A DNA stretch of 64,000 bases from Brugia malayi (lineage: Eukaryota > Nematoda > Chromadorea > Rhabditida > Onchocercidae), in NCBI RefSeq assembly GCF_000002995.4, contig NW_025062478.1:2203501-2267500 (forward strand), written 5' to 3'. Within the stretch, counting starts at the first letter, position 1. Each line of letters starts with the position of its first letter. Below the pieces are notes generated by a model that did no database searches, was not told the DNA's origin, and saw only the letters and a list, made by a program, of their open reading frames with translations. The translations under genes were made by a program, and so were the position numbers. This document shows, piece by piece, positions 12,192-21,960 of the stretch.

Positions 12192-14249
12192 CCTATTTGT
12201 TATTAAACTTTCTTTCAAACAAATATTAAAACATAAAACGATGTTAAAAAATTGACACATTAATACAATGTGTATTGATCTGAAAAATGATAATGACAAT
12301 TTGTTATTTTGCATTATCTTAGTTTTTTTGATCAAACATTGAAGCATTTGCTGTAAAAGCCGATAATGCTATAATTTTTCTTTTCAGAGATTTCTGTGTT
12401 TTATTGATTCTTTAGCACTATCAGTAATCAGTAATCAGTCATCTATTAATCATTTCAAAAATATTAGAAATTTGTTTCTTTTTTTCTCTCTCTATCTTTT
12501 TTTAACATCCTTCCATTCCTGATTTTGAAGAGTTGATTTCTTCAAAAGATGTTATTTCAACATTTCATTTCAATTTCATTGTAAATTTTCATTATGATCT
12601 ATCAGTAATCAGAAATTTCTATTGCATACATTTATTCATTCACTAGCACTATCAATAATCATTTCTCAAATGCTATAGTAAATTATATAGATAGATTTTT
12701 ATGATAGTAGTTATTGTTTATATGATAATAATATTTTGCATTATCAGTTAACTTTATCATTATGTTTAATTATTGATTTCAGGAAAGTGGACAACAACGA
12801 TCAGATTTTCCATCCGATTTACCCGGAACTTCTCAGAAGGTAAATTAATTAATTACCCACTCTGCTGACGATGTATTTTCAAATGAAAAAATGTAAAAGT
12901 TAATTATTCGTTGCTAACGATATCTTTTCGAAAGAAAAAAGTATGAGAAAGAGAGAGTTAAAAAATTTTTAAATTTTAAATCCCATATCTTATTAGTGTT
13001 CCTCAATAATGATTATATTTCAGGAAATTGACGATAGCTTTTATTCGGGTTAGTTTCTTATTCTGCAAAAAAAAAAATCTGTTTAGCCCTGAAAGATGGT
13101 TTCTATGTTAGGATAGAAGGCAGGAAAAAAAGGCAACATTTGAAGTGAAATTCATGAAAAGACATTAGTGGGACATTTAAAATTGACATTAACTAATATT
13201 TCTTTTTCTTTTTTTTTTTTTTTTTCAATTTTTTCTTTCTATGTATCTAAAGAATTATTTAATGTTTTTTTTTTTCTCTCATATATAAATATGTGGGAGT
13301 ATTTATATATTAGAAATATTCCTGAATTAAATATAAAATTAATCCTTAGAATTAGTCTTTTAGATTTTTCTTATAATAATGATGCATATGGCAGTTATAA
13401 TATGGAAAATATGAAAGAGGAAGAAGAATATGATCCATTGAAAGAGCCAGCTTTTGGCACAGTTAAGCCTAATATTCTCCAGTTTAATTCGACAGAATAT
13501 AGCAATGGCAATGATGAATTTAACATGCGAGGTTTTATTTGTTTGTTTTTTGTTTTTTATTTACAAATTCATACTTTTAATTAATTTGCATTTCAATTCA
13601 ATTTGTTTAAGTGTTATGATGAATAAAACAATTGTGAATAATCAACTTAAAATAATAGTGAAAGATATTCCGAGATATTGCGTTAAATATTCTTGAATTT
13701 TTATATTTTTTTTTTGACAAAATTTAGACAAAATGAAACAAACTTATGCAAATATTTATCTTTCAATAAAAATTTATCACAAAAAGGAAGCTATTGAGTA
13801 AATTTCTATCAAGTCGGATTCTTTTTTTTTTTTTTTTTGGAATTTAGATAATTTCTTGAATAGCTCTTTAGATAAATATTCCTTTTAACAGTAATATATT
13901 TTATTTACTACTTTTATTATAGATAATCCTCGCACTGAGCTAAATGAGAAAAGTTTTGATGGTGGTGAATCTGAAGAATTAAATAATCAAGCAATAAAAT
14001 ATTGGTTAAAAGCATGGGAAATACCGGAAATTCGTCGACAAATTGAGGAGGCAGATAGAGTGTATTTTTTTCTTTTTATTATAACATCTTAAATTAGCTT
14101 AATTAATTAACTTAATTAATCTTTCATATAGCTTAAAAATGCTAATTTTAATTTATAGATTGTACGCAAACATTATGCAAATGATATCGGATCTTAGTGC
14201 AAGAAAGACTAGTAAAGATAGCTGGAAGAAGTTCTCTGATCATTGTTAG
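8424..14249 (+). CDS. Unrecognised 13-exon gene, about 537-residue protein
   Basis: Exons: 8424-8502, 8740-8903, 9132-9310, 9740-9848, 10435-10583, 10951-11050, 11347-11559, 12016-12156, 12783-12839, 13024-13048, 13364-13531, 13923-14061 and 14159-14249. Every junction is GT-AG with matching phase, and the conceptual product runs about 537 residues from MPKRIDKLIGLITHQ to the TAG at 14247. I do not recognise the family. The N-terminal 330 residues are ordered-looking and hydrophobic/aromatic-rich; two segments share a pattern of a Gly-start strand followed 30-40 residues later by IGDFISF or VGDWVRF, which suggests repeated small beta-barrel (OB-like) units, an inference only. A Cys-rich patch (YCNRCLSLFIC) lies near residue 300. 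From residue 330 on it is acidic, Ser/Asn-rich and probably disordered, ending in a predicted helix (WLKAWEIPEIRRQIEEAD). No signal peptide or membrane segment is seen. Exon 10 is a 25-nt micro-exon. The last exon is uncertain: donors at 14060 and 14062 give different tails, and a further open island follows at 14548. An AATAAA at 14708 could be the poly(A) signal. Confidence 0.75.
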
Positions 14250-14547
14250 AGGTAATAGCTTGATTATCATTATTTAAATCTTGATTATTTGTTGAAAAAA
14301 AAATATTTTAAACAACTGAACAAAAAGTTAATGATTTTTTCTTTTGAAAGTTTATCTGTTAAATACTACTTAAACCTCTTTTACATCATTATCATCACTT
14401 TCATCAACTTAGGCTTATAAAACTTAAATTAGAAATTGATAATAAATTTCATCTGGAATTCACTTTAATTAGCATTATTGATTTTTTTTCTTTTCAATTG
14501 TTTTGTTATTTTTTGCTGAATTGGTAAAAAGTTTGTTCATTTTATAG

Positions 14548-14655
14548 TTTTTTGATGTTATCTGGATAGCATGGCAATCAGGATGTGATGTATCTCAATT
14601 CATGAAAGTTTGTAGCATAGCAATTGTTTGTTTTAACTGTTATGAAATTATTTAA
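14548..14655 (+). other. Possible extra 3' exon of the 8424 gene
   Basis: After an acceptor (TTTTATAG) a 35-codon frame of mixed composition opens with FFDVIWIAWQSGCDVSQF and ends in TAA at 14653. It is richer in GC than its surroundings and looks coding. It needs a phase-0 donor: the alternative donor after 14059 would fit if exon 13 were skipped. It could instead be conserved 3' untranslated sequence. Confidence 0.3.
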
Positions 14656-15007
14656 TTTAATCGAAGTTTTGAAGTTTTGTATTGTTTGTTTATTTATTAA
14701 AATTTCTAATAAAAATTCTTATTAATAATAATATATAAATATTATGATATTTATATTTATTATGCATTTTTTTTTCTTTCTTGCTTTCTTTGTTTGAGTT
14801 CTGAAATCTCTGATGTTTTTCAAGTAAATTAACTCTAGCAGTTAAGTAACTGTGCAATGAATACATATAAAATTATTAGCAAAGAACAAGGAGCAATAGG
14901 ATAATTCTGTTTAAACATAAGAAAACATTATGGAAATATAATGTTATGTAAACAAAATAATTGTGTAAGAAGAAAATTTGAATTTATATTTCTTCATTTT
15001 TTTCCTC
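14656..15007. other. Convergent 3' flank between two genes
   Basis: AT-rich sequence between the plus-strand 8424 gene and the minus-strand flp-6 stop. It holds an AATAAA at 14708 on the plus strand; nothing else is recognisable. The two transcripts probably end or overlap here. Confidence 0.5.
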
Positions 15008-16323
15008 TTAACGACCAAATCTGAAATACGCTTAAATATATTAGTCAAAATAATATAAAAAATATCTAAAAGAGATTAATTTCATCAAAATGATTCATTC
15101 TTAGTTAGCAAAATTTTGTTTTCTTTTTTTTTTAAACGAAGTGAAAAAAAAAAAAAGTGCCATTTTTAAAATAGAACTTTATAGGTAAACATTTTGATAT
15201 TTTGCTGAATATTTACAAAAAGGTAATGGATTCGATAATAATTATTATAAGATTTTTTTATCATGATAAGGTAATAATGATTATATGATTTTCATAGATT
15301 AATTTTATTTTATTTTATTAAATTTTATTTTTTTTTTATTTTTTCATAAATTTTATTTTATTATTAAATATTAAATATTACTTTTCATTATTACAATAAA
15401 ATATATCGTATTAAAGATGAAAATAATGAAAAGAGAACTGAGAGAAAATTAATTCTTTCTCAGTAATTTATTTTTTAAACTTTAAAAAAAAAAAAAAAGA
15501 AAAGAAAGAAAGAAAAATTTTTCATCCAATTTCATTTAGCTAAATTTTTCTCAAATATTCTTCTCACAGTTTCAAATCTTTTCTTATAATAATTTAAAAG
15601 CAATACCGCATATATGCTGATTTTCTTTTAACATAATCATTGAAATCTACATAACGTTTTCCAAATCTAAAATTTTTGCTGCTAATAAATTAGGAAATGC
15701 TAACAAAAATTAATTTTAATTTTAAAATTTAAACAAACAAAGAGAATAAAATTTAAAAAATAAAATTAAAAAAAAGAAAAGAAAACCTCATATATGCACT
15801 CTTTCGCTTCTCACTCAAATGTGGTTCAGTTTCTAGAATAGCAGGATATGATCGTCCGAAGCGCATATAACTTGACTTTCGTTTATCCATAGCTTGCTCT
15901 AAAAATTTAATCATTAATTAATTAACTAATTAATAATTGGGGGAAAATTTTTTGTTTTTTTTTTTTTAAATCGATAATTATTTTTTATTAAAAAATGAAA
16001 ATTAAATCAGTTCTCTCTAAAAATTTATCGTTCATTAATTAATAATTTGGATGATTCTACAATTAAAAAAAAAAAAAGAAATAAACTACGCTACTCTTTT
16101 TTCTTTTTTTTTTATTATTAAAATGAAAAAAGAAAAGTAAAAATTAACCAGCACAAATATTAAAAGTTGGATTAAGACTGCACAATGTTCGAATTTCTCG
16201 ATCAACATTCTCGGGATCATTTTCAAACATTTCTAAACATTTCACTACTTCCACACCACCATAAATTATCATCATTATTACTGTTAATAATGCTGGTACA
16301 GATGGCATTTGATTTTTTAGCAT
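15008..16323 (-). CDS. flp-6: FMRFamide-like neuropeptide precursor, FLP-6 type (KSAYMRFamide)
   Basis: Four minus-strand exons, 16323-16149, 15898-15787, 15666-15607 and 15020-15008, with matching phases encode a 119-residue secreted precursor ending in TAA. It starts with a hydrophobic signal peptide (MLKNQMPSVPALLTVIMMII, ending near VVKC at 26-29), followed by a spacer with three Cys. Three peptides then follow, each flanked by basic cleavage sites: KSSYMRFG-R, KSAYMRFG-KR and KSAYMRFG-R at the very C-terminus. The Gly supplies the C-terminal amide. KSAYMRFamide is the peptide known as AF8 in Ascaris and encoded by flp-6 in Caenorhabditis elegans, so the symbol is used at family level. 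The spacer between copies 2 and 3 (YVDFNDYV) is itself bounded by KR sites and could be released. The two introns after exon 2 and exon 3 each cut the Arg codon of MRF after its second base (AG|A and CG|A), so the last exon encodes only Phe-Gly-Arg-stop. Other nematodes carry up to six copies; this precursor is short. Confidence 0.9.
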
Positions 16324-16343
16324 GATAATATGATTTTGTTGTA

Positions 16344-16354
16344 CTGCTAAAAAA
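16344..16354 (-). promoter_or_regulatory. Possible trans-splice acceptor of flp-6
   Basis: On the minus strand CTTTTTTAG (or the following CAG) lies about 20-24 nt before the ATG at 16323, as expected for addition of a spliced leader. An upstream non-coding exon is the alternative. Confidence 0.4.
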
Positions 16355-16359
16355 GAAAA

Positions 16360-19325
16360 ATTAATTTTTAAATTAAAATATGGAATAATTTTTAAAACAA
16401 AAAGAAAAAAAACTTTTTAATGAAATACAATTAAAAGAAAAACGAATTAAAATTTAATTACTACTAAAAATATAATATGATACTAAAAAAAAAAAAAAAA
16501 AAAAAAACGAAGGAAAGGAAAGGAAAAAATATATTTATGCTTAATACTTAACTGATATAATTAATAAAAACTTTTTAATGAAATATAAGCAAAAATAAAC
16601 AAATTAAAATTTGTTTATTAACATAATACTTGAGAAAAAACGAAGGAAAGCGAAAAAAAAAAAAAGATATATATTTATTTCTAATATTTAACTGATATAA
16701 TAAATAAAAACTTTTTAGTCAAACATAAACAAAAAATAAATAAATAAATAAAAAGCAAATTAAAAAAACGAAAAAAAAAAAAAAAACTATAATATAAATA
16801 AAAGCATAAAGCAACATTGAATAATTACATTTTAAAATGAATTGAATTGCGATAACAATCATAATTAAAAGTCTAACTTAAACCATTAACACATTCTTAA
16901 TTAAATTTCTATTCATTCCAAACAATAAAATGTGAGAGAAACGAAGAAAGAATGAAATTAAAATGAATTGTTTATTTAGCAAAAACTCAATTTAACGAAT
17001 AGTTTAATTTCAGTCTTATAAAGAAGACTAAAACAAAATCAAAAAGTAAACTTTTGAAAATAACAAATGCATTAAGATGAATAAAATTTATTTTTTTCAC
17101 AAAGGAAAATGAAAAATAATTAATAATAAATCATAGATCATTAATTAATTTTATATTTTTTTTTTTTTTAATGAAATTGTATTAAAACATAAAGTTTGAA
17201 AGTGAAATTTTTCATCAATTTCTTTTTTTTTTGAAAAAAAAAAAGAAAAATGGAGTGAAAGAAAAAAAAAGTGAAAAATGAACTGAAATTTATGATTTAA
17301 AAAAAGAAGAATGAAAAAAAAAAAAAAAATGATAAAAAAAAATTTAAACGATGAATAATTATGATTCTAAAATTAAAAGAAATTAAAAAAACAAAAAATT
17401 CAAATAAAAACAAAAAAGTATTATTTATTGAAAATGTAAATATTATCATAACAAATTTTAATTTGCAATTGAAATTTAAAATAGTTTTTAAATTGTATTT
17501 TATTTTTGTAAGAAATTAATTTCAAATTTTAGTAATTATGACAAAATATAAATATTATTGTCAAAAATTAAAAGGAAAAAAAATATAGTAAATTTTCCTT
17601 TTTTTTTTTTTCAATTTTCATTTTATTTTCTCGATTTACTCTACTTTTATCAGCAATCTTCGTTTTAATATTTATTTTAATATCATAATATTTAGTAAAA
17701 TATCTTTTGATTAAATTTTTTCATTCATTTTCTAATTTTGGTATTTGAGAAATACTGAAATTAATGAAAAAACCTGAAATTACCTATTAATTTTTAATTC
17801 ATAAAATTAGAAAAAAAAAAAGGAAAAATGATAAATTTTATAATATTTTCATAATTTACTTTATAAATCCTAAAAATAATTTCAACTTAAGCTGAAATGA
17901 TTAAATTCAAAATTTAAAATATTTTAGAAAAAATTTTTTTTTAAATCTTTTTTTTTTTTAATAGAATGAAAAGTGAATTTGTGCTTTTTAATAATAGTAA
18001 AGTGTTAAGTAATTTCTTCGGCGAACTAATTGTGAATGATAGTTTTATTATAATAAATTTAGTAATTAATTATTCTTTTCGAATTAATTTATGATAAAAT
18101 ACACTTTTCCATTTCCATTTTCATTTCCATTTCCATTTCCGTTCATTCATTCGTTCCACTTTATTTATTTTTTACACAAACTCTAAATAAACAATTAACT
18201 CTATGCAATTTATTTATTACTTTTTTCTCATACCCTTAATTCTTGATTATAAGACTAAAATTAAAACTTTTCACTTTGTGCTGTTTTCATAGCCAAATAA
18301 ATTTAAGTATTACTTTAATATAATATTAAACAACAAAATATTTGAAAACTTTTCACAAATTATTAAGATTTTTTCTTATCATTTTTTGAAAAAAAAAGAC
18401 TGAAAAGATTTTTTTTTAATATTTTCTCATTAAAAAAAAAAGAAAAAAAAAGACTGATTGAAGAGATTTTTTTTTTTGAATAGAAAATTTTATTTTGCTT
18501 CAAAATGTTACAACTTTATATTAAAAAGTAAGCAATAAATGTTGCCATTGAAGAAGTAAAAAGTAATAAAACAAATAATTATTTAAATTCTTTTTAATAG
18601 TATCATTTCAAATTTGAAAAATTTGAATGAGTAAAAAATGAAAAACGATATTTAATTTTTTTTTTTTTTTTGAAACCGGAAGAAATTAAAATAAGAAAAA
18701 AGATTGAATAATTATAGCTATAAATAATTTAAATATGAGTCTTTTTTTTTTTTTTAATAAGAAGTTGAACTGATATTCTAAAATTGAAATTCTAATTTGT
18801 TTTTGATATGAAATTGAAGTATCATTTTAAAATTGAAAATTTGACTTTTCTCTTAAATATAATTGAATTTGGTTATATTATTTAGTATTATTTATCAGTT
18901 ATAAAAATATTAATTTTAAGCTTTTTTTTTGAAATATTATAAGCTTTTAAACATTTCTGATAATTTATGATATTTCTTTGGTAAATAAATTTTTGTCTTA
19001 ATTCTAATTTTGAAAATTTCATTTGATAAATGATTAATTATTTATAAAAATGCAATATTTTTAGTTTATTTGAATTGTTTGTTTTAATAATTTTTTACTA
19101 TGTTTTCAATAATTTTTAAATGATTACAATTAATTTTATCATAATTAATTGATAGACTGATTATTGATTGATTAGATTGATAAGATCATAATTCTAATGA
19201 AACATTCTGGAAAAATATGGAAGAATAAAAGTAAACAAATGAATAAATAAAAGAAAAAAGACATTCCATCATTCATTTTATATGTGTTTAGAAATTTATT
19301 TATTTTCAATTTCATTTCACAAATT
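16360..19325. other. AT-rich sequence 5' of flp-6
   Basis: Almost three kilobases of A/T-dominated DNA with many poly(A) and poly(T) runs of 8-24 bases. A TTTCCATTTCCA-type run lies near 18105-18160. Two related stretches near 16500-16560 and 16620-16700 share ACGAAGGAAAG and TTTAACTGATATAA strings, an old local duplication. No exon or RNA gene was seen; the flp-6 promoter should lie here. Confidence 0.6.
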
Positions 19326-19330
19326 TCTTC

Positions 19331-19368
19331 CTTACACGTGCTTACACGTGTTACGTGTAATTCGTAAG
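19331..19368. repeat. CACGTG-rich palindromic segment
   Basis: Two direct CTTACACGTG units are followed by TTACGTGTAA and TTCGTAAG. The outer CTTAC/GTAAG ends pair, and the inner TTACACG/CGTGTAA arms pair around a 5-nt loop, so the 38-nt segment can fold as a hairpin with an asymmetric internal loop. It contains two E-box CACGTG sites. Confidence 0.6.
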
Positions 19369-19984
19369 TAACTTTCTAAAGTAATTTGCAAAGTAATTTC
19401 ACATATGATATAAAAATATTAATTAAGTAAATATTTTATTACTTATTTCTCGGCTATTTTGTCCTCATCTAAACAATTTCAAGAATTTAACATTTTTAAA
19501 TTTCAGGAATTAATTTTAAAGCATCAACTTGGATTATTCGTAATCTCGAATTTTTGAATGATTTTATTTCCATTTAAACCTGAAAAACACTTTTGAATGA
19601 TTTTATTTTCGCTCCTCAAAAGTATTTTAGGATAGTTTTACTATTAATCCTGAAATAAAAAAAAAAAAAAAAAAAGAAGAAAACTTTTTAATAATTTTAG
19701 TGAAAAATAATTCTAGAAAAGTATTTTATAATAATTAAAACTTTCAGTTATGAAAAATATTCCTGAAATACTTTTATTTATAATCCTGAAAAAAAATTTT
19801 AAAAATGAATTTTGTTCCAAACCTGAAAAGTATTTTCGGATTTATAATATAATTTTATAATTATATCAAATATTAGCTCAAAAAAATAAAAATAAAAAAA
19901 AGAAAAGAGTAAAATGTTCACTCAGTAAACAGTCACAATGCTAAAATTATTTAAAGCTAAAGGTTTTTAAAACTTTCTTAAATT

Positions 19985-20060
19985 TAAATATCTCTCCTAC
20001 CACTTTCTCTCTCTCTCTCTCCTTTCTCTCTCTCTCCCTCTCTCTTTCTTCTTCTCTCTT
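19985..20060. repeat. (CT)n tract
   Basis: A pyrimidine run of CT units with TTT interruptions. No gene nearby. Confidence 0.85.
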
Positions 20061-20284
20061 TAAAAATTAAAAGAAAAAAGTGTTAGTGTAATATATTTTG
20101 AGTGAAACAAAATTAATGCTAATAAATTTAAATTGTTCATTAAAATCTAAAAATTAAGAAACACTCATAAATTTTCAAAAAAGAAAAAATTAAAATTTTA
20201 TTTAATAAAAGAAAGAATAATTTATTGCTTAGAATGTAATTTAGTTTTCGAATAATAAATGAAAAGTAATAATCGAACAAATTT

Positions 20285-20526
20285 ATCAATGAAATTGTAA
20301 TTGTTAAAAGATATAAATCACAATGAATTATGAAAAATAATAATTAAGCAATTTCTTTTAGCAATAATTCCGGAATTTCTATACCGGAATATTGTAGTAT
20401 TTAATTTTTCCAAAAAATCAAAACAAAGTTATCAGCGAAATTGTAATTGTTAAATGATATAAATGAAAAAGAATTATGAAAAATAATAATTAAGCAATTT
20501 CTTTTAACAGTAATTCCGGAATTTCT
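20285..20526. repeat. Direct duplication, about 97 bp, spaced 146 bp
   Basis: Bases 20285-20380 and 20431-20526 are about 90 percent identical by eye: both run from ATCAnnGAAATTGTAATTG through GAATTATGAAAAATAATA to AATTCCGGAATTTCT. The start-to-start distance is 146 bp and no indel is needed within the copies. The intervening 50 bp differs. Confidence 0.85.
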
Positions 20527-21479
20527 GATATCAAATTACGGTTACCGAAAAAGAAAAGCGATAGATGAGAGAAAAATATTTGTATAAAACTATCTAAAAT
20601 AGCTAAACTAACCGGAAATGCTATAACGGAATATCTGAAGAATTTCATCAGTGTTAATGGTATTTAATAGGTTTATTATAAAGTGAAAATGGCGGTAGAT
20701 GACGATAAGAGGTGAATGTCCAATTGCGCATAATGCTTTATGACGCATGAAAAATTGTCTTTTACTTTTTTTTTTTTTTTTTTCAAATAGAACAAAAACA
20801 AAATATTGTCCATTATAAAAATTATCATTTCATTTATTATTTAAGTAATACTTACTTATATTTATGATTGGTTAGGTTAATTTCTAAGTATGTTACATCA
20901 TTGACAATTGAATATTAACAGAGTAAAGTAAGCTTTCAATTTAAATTAAAAAAAAAAATTTTGTCAACCATTTAATAATAATAATAAAAGAAAAACAAAA
21001 AAAAAAAAGAAAGCGAAAGTAATGAAATTATTGCATTTATATTTTTTTAAATTTTGTTTTTTTTTATTTTATTCAAATTCAAAATTTTTATGCTACAAAT
21101 AAGATTATTGCATAATTAGAAAGGAAAAAGAAGAGAGAGAGAGAGAGAGAGAAGAATTGTTAATTAAATTTAGAAATAAAAAAAAAAAAGAAAAAATTTG
21201 TTTTCCTTTTTATTTTTTTATTTTTTGGAAAAAAATTAGGAAATGAAAAAATATTTTTTGTAAAAATTTCGTATTAATTTTTATTAGTAAATGGTTAAAA
21301 TATATTATTATTATTTTATAAAATAATTACCTTTTTTTTTTTAATAAATTATACTAAAAATTAAATAAAACTGTTTTGAATTTTTGTCCTTTTCCTTTTT
21401 TCTTTCTTTTTTAGCTATAAAACTTGAAAATATATAAATTTTACGTAATTTTTGTATAAATTGCGTTTACGTATTATAA

Positions 21480-21960
21480 ACATTTCTTTTTCCAACTATG
21501 CGTCTTAAATTTAAGCGTATATTGAAACATCGTTAAATTCATACTTACGTACAAGTATTCATGAATTAATATTCATACACGTACGCTTTCAAATTCATAA
21601 ATATGAAAGTGTACGTAAAAATTGTCAAGTACATACGGAAGCATTTCTAAACTCTCATACGATAAAAGCGTATCTTTAGAATCACGTACGCTTATGCACA
21701 AGTATTTGTGAATTAACATTTATACACGTACGCTTTCAAATTCATAAATATGAAAGTGTATGTTTTAGATTCACACACGTGAACATACACTTTTGGATTT
21801 GCATATGTGAGCGCTTAGTCGTAGATTTACATAAATGCATCTGTTTCTTTAAACTTAAATCCATAAACCTACGTGTCAAATACACTTATTTTACGTGCTG
21901 GAAACCTACGTATCAAATATACTCATTTCACGTGCTACTCATTTCACGTGCTAGAAATTA
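21480..21960. repeat. ACGT-rich palindromic repeat cluster
   Basis: Two nearly identical 56-bp units at 21561-21616 and 21708-21763 lie 147 bp apart. Each ends in a 38-nt hairpin (21579-21616 and its partner): left arm ACGTACGCTTTCA, right arm TGAAAGTGTACGT (TGAAAGTGTATGT in copy 2). The surrounding 400 bp is filled with TACGT, ACGTG and CACGTG strings, rare elsewhere in the window. The short open frame at 21779-21961 lies in this cluster and has no other support. Confidence 0.8.
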
